Of a stretch of DNA of 9,533 nucleotides, positions 1-6,211 are shown piece by piece. The notes under the pieces are model-generated. The model saw nothing but the letters and a program-made list of their open reading frames with translations. It was not told the origin of the DNA and did not search any database. The DNA is from Verrucomicrobiales bacterium. GTDB lineage: Bacteria > Verrucomicrobiota > Verrucomicrobiia > Limisphaerales > F1-80-MAGS106. The stretch lies in NCBI GenBank assembly GCA_947487925.1, contig CANLCA010000073.1, positions 1 to 9,533 on the forward strand. The letters are read 5' to 3'. Positions within the stretch are counted from its first letter, which is position 1; the number at the start of each line of letters is the position of its first letter. A program made the position numbers and the translations under genes.

Positions 1-84
1 CACCTGGGCATGGTTGTCATGCGGAACATCGCCATGGAATTGTCGACCCGTCTGCGCAAGGCGAATGTTTCACCGAAGAAGTAG
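1..84 (+). CDS. C-terminal end of a protein with a probable cyclic-nucleotide-binding domain (partial)
   Basis: The frame is open from base 1 to a TAG at 82-84 and gives 27 residues. The gene starts upstream of the window. The visible tail has methionines spaced in a helix (LGMVVMRNIAMELSTRLRKA), followed by a short polar end. This pattern resembles the last helix of cyclic-nucleotide-binding (Crp-like) domains, where 'la.~LR.an' is typical. Such domains sit at the C-terminus of several verrucomicrobial proteins, including SulP-type transporters and fused glutaminases. I cannot tell which protein this is from 27 residues. The gene converges on the exonuclease gene with a 9-bp gap and no visible terminator hairpin. 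Confidence 0.5.
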   Translation, partial: HLGMVVMRNIAMELSTRLRKANVSPKK

Positions 85-93
85 GTCCCGATT

Positions 94-627
94 TTACCAG
101 CTGACCCCTACGGAAAGAAGCGCTCCAAACCGGTTCTTGTAGAAGATCTGTTTGTTTTCCGCCCCAAATTCATGCACGAGTTTGGTGATTTTCACGTCGA
201 AACAACAGTATTCGGCGATCTCTAAAACCCGGCCTTCCTTCCACCATTTGATCGCCTGCAGCCCTTCCGAAGTTTTCGCCAAGCCCAACGTTGCGCCCGC
301 GATCGAATCCAGTGACAGCCGGTGCTGCAGTTTGCCCTGCAGGTCGACCAGCATATCAAGGGTCGGTACCTGCGAAAGGTCTAAGACCGTGTAGCCGTGG
401 AGAACTTCGTAATCGAACCGCAATTGATTGAAACCGATGACCAAGTCGGCCCGGGTCAATTCCTGTATCAGATCATTGACCTTGTCTTCCCCATAGATTT
501 TGTAGCCTGCCCGGGCTGTGCTATAGGTGACGCCCACGCTCATCCGCATGTCGCGGATTTTGTCCCAGCCGCCGACCTCGTCGGCTGATTTCTGGGTTTC
601 GAGATCGAAGTAGACCACGTTTCGCAT
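94..627 (-). CDS. Stand-alone DEDDy-type 3'-5' exonuclease (RNase H-like fold, YprB-like)
   Basis: This is a predicted 3'-5' exonuclease of the ribonuclease H-like superfamily, 177 residues long. The three exonuclease motifs are visible in order: ExoI DLET (D8, E10), ExoII GFNxxxFD (N67, D72) and ExoIII YCCFD (Y140, D144), so all four DEDD acidic residues and the DEDDy tyrosine are present. A TLDM segment (89-92) sits where this family usually has a conserved aspartate. There is no polymerase or helicase domain, so the protein is the nuclease module alone. I chose the ATG at 627 because the motif begins seven residues later. The longer frame back to 702 adds a hydrophobic, unconserved-looking stretch that overlaps the pssA leader. 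The protein ends in FGALLSVGVSW, like the usual family end, so it looks complete. The cellular substrate, DNA or RNA, cannot be read from the sequence. Confidence 0.82.
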   Translation of the reverse strand: MRNVVYFDLETQKSADEVGGWDKIRDMRMSVGVTYSTARAGYKIYGEDKVNDLIQELTRADLVIGFNQLRFDYEVLHGYTVLDLSQVPTLDMLVDLQGKLQHRLSLDSIAGATLGLAKTSEGLQAIKWWKEGRVLEIAEYCCFDVKITKLVHEFGAENKQIFYKNRFGALLSVGVSW

Positions 628-732
628 GCGTTGTCTGAACCTTAAATGGGGGACAGTGACGCTGCAAAGAAAAAGGCAAATTGGTTGGAATCCCCTTTTC
701 AATGGGTCGTGTTTTCTTCAGATTCGGTGGCT
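628..732. promoter_or_regulatory. Divergent intergenic region between exonuclease gene and pssA
   Basis: These 105 bp must hold the promoters of both divergent genes, but I see no convincing -35/-10 pair on either strand. A purine-rich, A-rich run lies at about 662-672. The stretch at 642-660 (TTAAATGGGGGACAGTGAC) resembles short extragenic GGGGACAG-type motifs often seen near REP-like elements, but only one copy is present. Confidence 0.3.
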
Positions 733-1593
733 ATGAACACCAGCGAGCCTGGGCTTCGTGCCCCGGAGAGCGAACCCGCGAGGTTGAAGATTTATCTTCT
801 TCCAAACCTCATGACCGCGGGGAACCTGTTCTGCGGATTTTTGGCCTTAACCAAAATTGTGGAGGCGGACATCACCGCCAGTGATTTCACGTCCACCATC
901 CGTCATGCGTTGTTCTACATTCTTTTGGCCTGCATTTTTGACCTGCTCGACGGAAGGGTTGCCAGGCTGGGGGGATTCGAATCTCCATTTGGGCGCGAGT
1001 TTGATTCCCTGGCCGACATCGTGAGTTTTGGGGTGGCGCCTGCCTTCCTTGTTCATCGCATCGTCTTGAGGGATGTCTTTCCCTCCTACCCGCAGCTGGG
1101 GTGGTTTATTGCTTCAGTTTTTCTGATCTGCGGGGCTTTTCGACTAGCTCGATTCAATTGTCTCGCGGCACAGCCCACCGGAGGAGTCAGTAATGAGTTT
1201 CTGGGTTTCCCGATTCCCGCCGCCGCAGGGTTGGTCGCGTCTTTGACGCTTTTCCTGATGCACCTCGATGATCGCGACTTCGCCAAAGGAAACTGGCGCT
1301 TTGCGCTCCCGTTTTTGCTCGTGTTTTTGTCGATCATGATGGTTAGCGAGGTCAAGTATCCAGCCTTCAAAAAGATCGACTGGCGCACCCGGCACCCCTT
1401 CGCGAAGACAATCCTGATCATTTTGCTGGCGGGGTTGTTCATTAGCTTGTGGGACAAGGTGCTTCATTTTGTCCTGCCGCTGATTTTTACGGCGTATCTC
1501 ATCTATGGTTTTGTCCGGCCCCGGATCAGCCGAAAAGTGCGTGCGGAGCTCGAGGAGGATTCCGCGGGCGAAGGGCCAGGGTCGCATGATTAA
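733..1593 (+). CDS. pssA: CDP-diacylglycerol--serine O-phosphatidyltransferase (phosphatidylserine synthase)
   Basis: This integral membrane enzyme transfers the phosphatidyl group from CDP-diacylglycerol to serine, the first committed step toward phosphatidylethanolamine. With the start at 733 it is 286 residues. The CDP-alcohol phosphotransferase signature DGx2ARx8Gx3Dx3D is complete: D73, G74, A77, R78, G87, D91, D95. It is preceded by the LPNLMTAGNLFCGF segment (residues 23-36), typical of the PssA subfamily and not of PgsA. Several hydrophobic helices follow, and the tail is charged. An upstream in-frame ATG at 646 would add 29 residues (MGDSDAAKKKANW...) that look unlike the family and lie on the GGGGACAG motif, so I rejected it. 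The SD signal at 733 is weak. The last 8 bp overlap the next gene, implying co-transcription. Serine is the other substrate; a related phosphatidyltransferase activity is possible but less likely. Confidence 0.9.
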   Translation: MNTSEPGLRAPESEPARLKIYLLPNLMTAGNLFCGFLALTKIVEADITASDFTSTIRHALFYILLACIFDLLDGRVARLGGFESPFGREFDSLADIVSFGVAPAFLVHRIVLRDVFPSYPQLGWFIASVFLICGAFRLARFNCLAAQPTGGVSNEFLGFPIPAAAGLVASLTLFLMHLDDRDFAKGNWRFALPFLLVFLSIMMVSEVKYPAFKKIDWRTRHPFAKTILIILLAGLFISLWDKVLHFVLPLIFTAYLIYGFVRPRISRKVRAELEEDSAGEGPGSHD

Positions 1594-2263
1594 TCCTGTC
1601 GAATTGTCGATCGCCGCCGCCGCCGGGTTCGTCACGGGCTTGATCGCGTCCATCCCCGTGGGACCGGTTAACGTGACGATCCTGAACGAAGGGGCGCGGC
1701 GAGGTTTTCGGTGGGCTATTTTGATCGGCGCCGGCGCCGTTGTGATGGAGGTGATTTACTGCGGGCTGGCTTTCGCAGGTTTCTCCGAGCTTTTCCAGTC
1801 GAACTCGGTCCGGCTAGGCATGGAGCTGGTGAGTTTTTTGCTCATGCTGTTTCTGGGGCTGCGATATATGTTAGCCAAGTCTGTGGCGGCGACGTCGCGC
1901 AGCGTCACCGAGTTCGAGCAACGTCTGCATCCGCACACGGCTTTCATGACCGGGTTCGTTCGAGTCCTTGGGAACCCCGCAGTGCTTCTCTTTTGGATCA
2001 CCGTATCAGCCACGTTGATGTCTCACGAATGGATGGATGACAACTGGTTGAGCAAGACCGTTTGCGCGCTCGGGGCGGGCGTCGGCGGATTCTCGTGGTT
2101 TGCGATTTTCAGCTTTCTGGTTTCAAGGAAACGGGGGCATCTTTCTGCGAACACCCTTCTGCGCATGTCCCAGGGTTCCGGGGCCTGCCTTTTTATAGCC
2201 GCCCTGTTTCTTGTGGGGAAGCTCGCCAGAGAGTGGGCTCTCGCAAAGCCCGGCGGCTGGTGA
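1586..2263 (+). CDS. LysE/RhtB-family amino-acid exporter-like membrane protein
   Basis: This is a 225-residue membrane protein with about six hydrophobic segments, the normal size and topology of the LysE translocator family, which exports amino acids or related small molecules. The family N-terminus is clear: a hydrophobic helix runs into IPVGPVNVTILNEGARRG (about residues 23-40), the GPxN-type motif. A second family hallmark, NPAVLLFWIT, lies near residues 131-140. The substrate cannot be assigned; LysE-family proteins carry lysine, threonine, homoserine, cysteine and others. The ATG at 1586 overlaps the end of pssA by 8 bp and is preceded by AGGG four bases upstream, so it is probably translationally coupled. 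A longer frame from 1505 lies inside pssA and adds an Arg-rich, unlikely N-terminus. The gene is convergent with the pseudouridine synthase gene, with a 14-bp gap and no terminator hairpin seen. Confidence 0.85.
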   Translation: MINPVELSIAAAAGFVTGLIASIPVGPVNVTILNEGARRGFRWAILIGAGAVVMEVIYCGLAFAGFSELFQSNSVRLGMELVSFLLMLFLGLRYMLAKSVAATSRSVTEFEQRLHPHTAFMTGFVRVLGNPAVLLFWITVSATLMSHEWMDDNWLSKTVCALGAGVGGFSWFAIFSFLVSRKRGHLSANTLLRMSQGSGACLFIAALFLVGKLAREWALAKPGGW

Positions 2264-2277
2264 ATTTCGCTGGGAAA

Positions 2278-3087
2278 TCAGAGGGCCGCGTGATGCCGCA
2301 GATACTTGAGAGCCACGCGAATGTCTTTGGGTTCCTGCGAGTGAATGCGGACCAGGGCGCCCGTTGTGGGTTGACGGATCTCCAGGTCGGAGGAATGGAG
2401 AGCGACTCGGCCCAGCAATGGGTGTTCTTCGCGCCCCGGCTTGAGGCGGTAATCGCTCTTCAATTCGGACAGAAAGAACGTTCGACCGCCGTAGAGGATG
2501 TCCGCCACTACCGGATGACCCAAGGTGCGAAGATGCACCCTGATTTGGTGGGTTTGGCCCGTGAGCGGAAGGCAAGCCAGGAGGGTGTAGCCTGAGAACC
2601 GTTCCAACACCTTGAATTGCGTCACTGAGAACTTCCCATGTTTGGGACTCGCCACCATGATTTCCGGCCGTGAGGGGTGTGGGGATAGCTTGACACTGGC
2701 CTCGAACTCGTCGTTCTCTGGCATGCCATGCACGACGGCAAGATAACGGTTGATGGGCTGCTTCGCACCAAATTGGTTGACTAGGTGGACCAAGGCCGGT
2801 TTCGATTTGGCCAAGAGCAGTATCCCCGAGGCTTCGAAGTCCAGCCGGTGCACATTCGTGAGGTAGCTGAGGCCACGCTCGTTCAGCCAGCGGGCACCGC
2901 GGGTAATGTCCCTGTGGATTAACCCCATCAAACTGGGTCGTTCCTTGTCGTAGCGATCCGGCGACGAAAGAAACTTGGCTGGCTTGTTGATCGCCAGCAG
3001 GTCTGCGTCCTCGTAGAGGACTTCGAGGGGCCAAAACTCCTTAGTCGCTGGAGACGAAAGCTTGAGCGGTGGTAGAGGGCTGCTCAC
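2278..3087 (-). CDS. RluA-family pseudouridine synthase
   Basis: This predicted RNA-uridine isomerase converts specific uridines of rRNA or tRNA to pseudouridine. The protein is 269 residues. The N-terminal VLYEDADLLAINKPA segment (23-37) is the standard entry to the catalytic core. HRLDFEASGILLLAKS (80-95) carries the catalytic aspartate D83. GQTHQIRVHL (177-186) and the following GHPVVADILYGG are the other conserved RluA/RluC/RluD motifs. There is no S4 RNA-binding domain, so it is a compact RluA-type enzyme; the target uridine is unknown. The start appears to be a GTG at 3087, 6 bp after the stop of the PpiD-like gene and with no strong SD, so it is probably read from the same transcript. 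A 303-codon frame overlapping it on the same strand is a GC-rich shadow. Confidence 0.9.
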   Translation of the reverse strand: MSSPLPPLKLSSPATKEFWPLEVLYEDADLLAINKPAKFLSSPDRYDKERPSLMGLIHRDITRGARWLNERGLSYLTNVHRLDFEASGILLLAKSKPALVHLVNQFGAKQPINRYLAVVHGMPENDEFEASVKLSPHPSRPEIMVASPKHGKFSVTQFKVLERFSGYTLLACLPLTGQTHQIRVHLRTLGHPVVADILYGGRTFFLSELKSDYRLKPGREEHPLLGRVALHSSDLEIRQPTTGALVRIHSQEPKDIRVALKYLRHHAAL

Positions 3088-3093
3088 CAGGTC

Positions 3094-4776
3094 TTATTTG
3101 ACCGATTTCTTTGCCGCAGGCGGCTCTATTTTTGCCAGCTCGCGCTCCTTGATGAACCAGTCGTTGAACGCCTGTATTTGTCTTCGTTGTTGGAGGTTCT
3201 GGGTAAATTTTGGCAGATCGGTTTTCATCACGGCATCGTCCGCTGGAGCCAGAGCGCGGAGGTGCACAACAAACCCGCCATCCGAGGTTGTCATATAACC
3301 ACTGACGCCGCCCGGCTGAAGTTTGAAAGCGGCGGCTTTAAGGCTTTGCAGATCCACGTTAGAGTCCAGGTCCGACAGCGAGCGCGTCGTCTTGGAGAAT
3401 GCCGAGGGGCTCTTCACAGCGAGTTTCGCGGCCGTCGCGGCCTCAGCGAAACTCTTTCCCTGCGCCAACGTGTTCGTCGCGGCTTGTGCGAACGCCTCCC
3501 CCTCTTTGCGCGCCGATTCCTTGGCCTTGCTTTGCGTGTAATCCGTTGTCACGCGCTGCCGGATCGTGTCAAGGGCTGGGACGTCGCTTGGAATTTTTCG
3601 TTTGAGCGCGATGATAAAGACGCTGTCCTGGTCCGGCAGGGGCACCGAAAAGGGTTCCTCCGCAGACAATTTGAAGGCCGTTTCGTTGAACAATTCCATG
3701 ACACGGAACTCAGAAGGGCCTTGGAAACGATCGAATGGGGCGGTTTCTCCGGGAAGCACCTTTTTGGCGGCTGCTAATTTCTCGAGATTGTCGCTGACCA
3801 CCGGAGTCATCGCGAACAGTTCGTCCGCGAACGCGGCGGCGGCTTTTCTCGCGGCACGCAACGCGAACTCGCTTTTGATTTCTTCCCTGATTTTCTCCTT
3901 CGCAGCTTGGGCCGGCAGGGGCTTGCCGTCGGGTCCGACGAAGAAATTCACCCCCCGCTGCAGATAGACTTGGTCCAGCTGCTGGCTGAGGTTGGTGTCC
4001 CCTGCCATGAGCTTCTCGGCCTCCGCGGTGTGGTTTGTGGCCATGAACCGGACATAGCTTACCTGGACGCGGTCGGGATTTCGGTAGAGCGACATTCTGT
4101 TTGTGTAAAACTTCCCGATCTCCTCGGGAGTGATGGAAACTGAAGCCGTGTGATTTGAAGTCGCAAAGTGGACGAAGGACACCGAAGCGAGCTCGTTCTC
4201 CTGACGGTAGAGCGCTTCGCTCTCTTTTGTGGAGATGAGCTTGGCGCCTGCGCTGATGACCTCAACTAAGTGCTGGATCGCGCTCTCGTTTCTGGCGAAG
4301 CGATAAAAGTCCAGATCCGTCAACCCGCCTTCAGCCAGTTTGCCCTTGATGAACATGTCGCAGCTCTCCTGCTTGAAAAGCCCGGTCTGCCGGTCTTTGA
4401 ACACGGGAGAGTCTGCAATCCACTTGGCGGCGCCTTCATCGTTCACTCGGATGCCAAGATCAGCCACTCTTTTCAACAGGAGGAGGCGGTTCCGAGTTTC
4501 CTTCTCGGCGTCATAATCGTTTTGGCGGCTCATCGCGTCCTTGGTTGGCCACTCGCCGAACCGGAACAGATAGCTCAGCAGCGACTCCCGGTAAGTTTCC
4601 AGGAATTGACGCCTCTCGATGGGTTGCCCATCGACGGTTCCGAGGTCCATGTCGCTATCTTCCCTGCCGCTGCCGTAGCGGGCAGTCGGGCTGAAAAAAA
4701 CGACAAAAGAAAGGATGATGACGGCGATGATGATGAACCACAGCCACTTTTGATGACGACGAATGCTTGCAAACAT
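3094..4776 (-). CDS. PpiD/SurA-like membrane-anchored periplasmic chaperone (peptidyl-prolyl isomerase-like)
   Basis: This 560-residue protein has the layout of PpiD. A short cytosolic start (MFASIRRHQK) leads into one membrane helix (about 11-28), then a SurA_N-type helical chaperone region with a VDGQPIERRQFLETYRE motif near the start. The remainder is long, Ala/Lys-rich and periplasmic. The C-terminal part (AAFKLQPGGVSGYMTTSDGGFVVHL) resembles the end of PpiD/parvulin domains. I see no complete parvulin core with the usual histidine- and phenylalanine-rich catalytic motifs between about 220 and 300, so isomerase activity is doubtful. The likely role is folding and quality control of exported proteins. 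I chose the ATG at 4776 because the membrane anchor follows directly. A longer frame to 4845 would start upstream of the predicted promoter. SD is a weak GGAAG. The pseudouridine synthase gene follows after 6 bp. Confidence 0.85.
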   Translation of the reverse strand: MFASIRRHQKWLWFIIIAVIILSFVVFFSPTARYGSGREDSDMDLGTVDGQPIERRQFLETYRESLLSYLFRFGEWPTKDAMSRQNDYDAEKETRNRLLLLKRVADLGIRVNDEGAAKWIADSPVFKDRQTGLFKQESCDMFIKGKLAEGGLTDLDFYRFARNESAIQHLVEVISAGAKLISTKESEALYRQENELASVSFVHFATSNHTASVSITPEEIGKFYTNRMSLYRNPDRVQVSYVRFMATNHTAEAEKLMAGDTNLSQQLDQVYLQRGVNFFVGPDGKPLPAQAAKEKIREEIKSEFALRAARKAAAAFADELFAMTPVVSDNLEKLAAAKKVLPGETAPFDRFQGPSEFRVMELFNETAFKLSAEEPFSVPLPDQDSVFIIALKRKIPSDVPALDTIRQRVTTDYTQSKAKESARKEGEAFAQAATNTLAQGKSFAEAATAAKLAVKSPSAFSKTTRSLSDLDSNVDLQSLKAAAFKLQPGGVSGYMTTSDGGFVVHLRALAPADDAVMKTDLPKFTQNLQQRRQIQAFNDWFIKERELAKIEPPAAKKSVK

Positions 4777-4809
4777 ACTTCCAATAAATAACCGCGACCC
4801 GAAAAACGG

Positions 4810-4839
4810 ACCATATCTGCGCTTGCCTTCGCAGGTCAA
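4810..4839 (-). promoter_or_regulatory. Predicted sigma70-like promoter of the PpiD-like gene
   Basis: Read on the minus strand, TTGACC (4839-4834) matches five of six bases of the -35 consensus. After an 18-bp spacer, TATGGT (4815-4810) matches four of six of the -10 consensus. Transcription would begin near 4803, giving a short leader before the ATG at 4776. The position also argues against a translation start at 4845, which would lie upstream of this promoter. It is a consensus match only. Confidence 0.45.
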
Positions 4840-4854
4840 ACGCAAAAGGGGGAG

Positions 4855-4892
4855 CAGTTCGGTGTTTACGAGCCGCGGAACTGTGGCACTAT
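4855..4892 (+). promoter_or_regulatory. Inverted repeat and weak promoter-like pair upstream of yggS
   Basis: CAGTTC (4855-4860) and GAACTG (4878-4883) form a perfect 6-bp inverted repeat with a 17-bp spacer, just upstream of yggS. Overlapping it, TTTACG (4865-4870) and CACTAT (4887-4892) are a 16-bp-spaced, poor -35/-10 pair. If used, transcription would begin near the ATG at 4899, a leaderless or nearly leaderless message, which fits the absence of an SD. Both signals are weak. Confidence 0.22.
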
Positions 4893-4898
4893 GCGCCC

Positions 4899-5606
4899 AT
4901 GGACCTGGAAGAGAGAGTGAGAAGCACCCGGGAACGGGTCATGGCGGCCGCCGTCCGATCCGGCCGCGCGCCCGAATCCGTCACTCTCGTGGCCGTTAGC
5001 AAGGGGCGCTCCCCTGAGGATGTCCGTAGGGTGTCAGATCAGGGTTTGACTCTGTTCGCCGAAAGTAAGGTTCAGGAGGCAAAGGCAAAAATTTCAATGT
5101 GCCCTGGCAGGCTGCGCTGGCACATGATCGGCCATCTGCAGTCCAATAAGGCCCGCGATGCGGCCTTTTTGTTCGAGATGATTCAGAGCGTCGACAGTCT
5201 TGCGCTGGCTGAGGAGCTGAACAAGGTCGCGGGAAAAATCGGGAAAACCCTCAAAATCCTGCTGGAGGTCAATGTTGCGGGGGAGTCCACAAAGTTCGGC
5301 TATCGCCCTGACTCCGTGCTCGCGGACTTGCCTCGAATCAACGCCCTTGCAAACCTGGAAATCCACGGGCTCATGGGAATGGCGCCATGGACCGGCGAAG
5401 TAGAGCGTGTTCGGCCCGTGTTCAGGAATCTGAAGGGGCTGCATGACCAGTGCGGCGGCCTCCTCGGAGCCCCCATGCCGGTGTTGAGCATGGGGATGAG
5501 CGGAGATTTTGAGGTGGCCATTGAGGAGGGTTCTACCCTGGTGAGAATTGGGACCGCCCTGTTCGGGCCCGGCCGATTCGCAACGGGCTTCCCTAATGCC
5601 CGCTGA
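4899..5606 (+). CDS. yggS: Pyridoxal 5'-phosphate homeostasis protein (PLPBP/YggS family)
   Basis: This small fold-type III PLP-binding protein keeps free pyridoxal phosphate in balance in the cytosol and has no known catalytic activity. It is 235 residues, the usual length. The PLP-lysine is K35 in LVAVSKGRSPEDVR. WHMIGHLQSNKA (74-85) is the family's strongest motif. LSMGMSGDFEVAIEEGSTLVRIGTALFG near the C-terminus binds the cofactor phosphate. At residues 53-57 the common FGEN(R/K) is FAESK, a mild variation. In many bacteria yggS sits near septation or proline genes; here it is divergent from the PpiD-like gene and followed after 62 bp by a small unknown gene. No SD precedes the ATG at 4899. 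I see no shift or truncation. Confidence 0.93.
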   Translation: MDLEERVRSTRERVMAAAVRSGRAPESVTLVAVSKGRSPEDVRRVSDQGLTLFAESKVQEAKAKISMCPGRLRWHMIGHLQSNKARDAAFLFEMIQSVDSLALAEELNKVAGKIGKTLKILLEVNVAGESTKFGYRPDSVLADLPRINALANLEIHGLMGMAPWTGEVERVRPVFRNLKGLHDQCGGLLGAPMPVLSMGMSGDFEVAIEEGSTLVRIGTALFGPGRFATGFPNAR

Positions 5607-5668
5607 TGCCTTTTAATTTGTGGATTCGATCAGGATGGGCAAGCGTATGCTATTGGAAATAGTCGATT

Positions 5669-5968
5669 ATGGAACTGACCGCAGAGACATTTGAGTCGGA
5701 GCTTGAGGAGGCGCTCAAGTCCTTCGATCGATTCATCGTTTGCATCGACAAGACTCCGGATGAGTGCCGCACGTCGTTGATTTCTCTCATCGAGAAAGCG
5801 ATCAAGGCTTATGTGAACCGTGAACCCCACCTCCGCCACGGCATCGCTCTTGATAAACAAATCACCATCATGCTCAGCCAGTCCGAAAAGGATCGGCCGC
5901 TGTGTGGAATTTATTTCAACCTCTCCTCTCCCTACCACAAAGCAAGGCCTGCCGTTGCCAAGGTCTGA
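5669..5968 (+). CDS. Hypothetical small protein, 99 residues
   Basis: I do not recognise this protein. It is 99 residues, soluble-looking, with no signal peptide or membrane helix. The first half is acidic and predicted helical (MELTAETFESELEEALKSFD), followed by DKTPDECRTSL with a lone cysteine, and then a basic stretch (EKAIKAYVNREPHLRHG). The C-terminal half has GIYFNLSSPYHKA, which looks like the end of a compact domain. A GGAAAT lies about 10 bases before the ATG as a possible SD. Reasons to call it real are the clean position between yggS and the folP upstream region, the mixed non-biased amino-acid composition, and the agreement of strand with its neighbours. Function is unknown; context points only to the general housekeeping neighbourhood. 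Confidence 0.72.
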   Translation: MELTAETFESELEEALKSFDRFIVCIDKTPDECRTSLISLIEKAIKAYVNREPHLRHGIALDKQITIMLSQSEKDRPLCGIYFNLSSPYHKARPAVAKV

Positions 5969-6211
5969 CGCCCCCTTTTGTCCCAGACATGATTCTTCAA
6001 ACGACAGCGGAGCGGGGTGAAGATTGACGCCGGCCTGGATGAGAGAGGGTTGACGAGGGATGAGGGAGTTCGTTTATGGATCTGGTAGGCGACTTGGAAA
6101 GGCTTTATCGCCCGGGCTTTGCGAAAATTCGCCTTGGGCAACTGCGGTTAAAAGGATGAAGGCTCGCGGCTCTTTCTTCAACGTTGAGGGTTTGCGGGAC
6201 TTGCCAATACC
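5969..6211 (+). promoter_or_regulatory. Upstream region of the folP-cdaA-ybbR-glmM operon
   Basis: This is the longest gene-free stretch in the window (243 bp) and the likely control region of the operon. TTGACG occurs twice, at 6024-6029 and 6050-6055, each followed within 3-9 bp by a related purine-rich segment (GGATGAGAGAGGG, then GGATGAGGGAG). The second TTGACG pairs with TTTATG (6073-6078) at 17-bp spacing as a plausible sigma70-type promoter. Two very short frames follow, at 6076-6159 and 6156-6215. I see no riboswitch-like fold or terminator hairpin by eye. Confidence 0.4.
6050..6078 (+). promoter_or_regulatory. Predicted promoter of the folP operon
   Basis: TTGACG (five of six -35 bases) and TTTATG (three of six -10 bases) are separated by 17 bp. 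The predicted start of transcription would be near 6085, about 125 bases before the folP ATG. The -10 is weak, so an alternative sigma factor or another site is possible. Confidence 0.33.

Noticed and set aside
646..732. A longer pssA starting at ATG 646.
   Set aside because: The 29 extra residues do not resemble the family, the ATG has no SD and it lies in the GGGGACAG motif.
2264..2277. A bidirectional terminator between the LysE-type gene and the convergent pseudouridine synthase gene.
   Set aside because: The 14-bp gap holds no hairpin; any terminator would have to lie inside one of the genes.
2123..3034. A 303-codon minus-strand open frame overlapping the pseudouridine synthase gene.
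   Set aside because: It shares the strand but not the frame of the rluA-like gene, is Pro/Ser/Arg/Gly-rich and has no recognisable motif. The overlapped gene has clear catalytic motifs, so this is a GC-driven shadow.
4777..4845. A longer PpiD-like protein starting at 4845.
   Set aside because: The start would lie upstream of the predicted promoter, and the membrane anchor that follows residue 10 of the shorter form is the typical N-terminus.
5964..5989. A GTCTG...CAGAC stem after the hypothetical gene as a terminator.
   Set aside because: Only five base pairs with a 16-base loop and no T-run on the 3' side.
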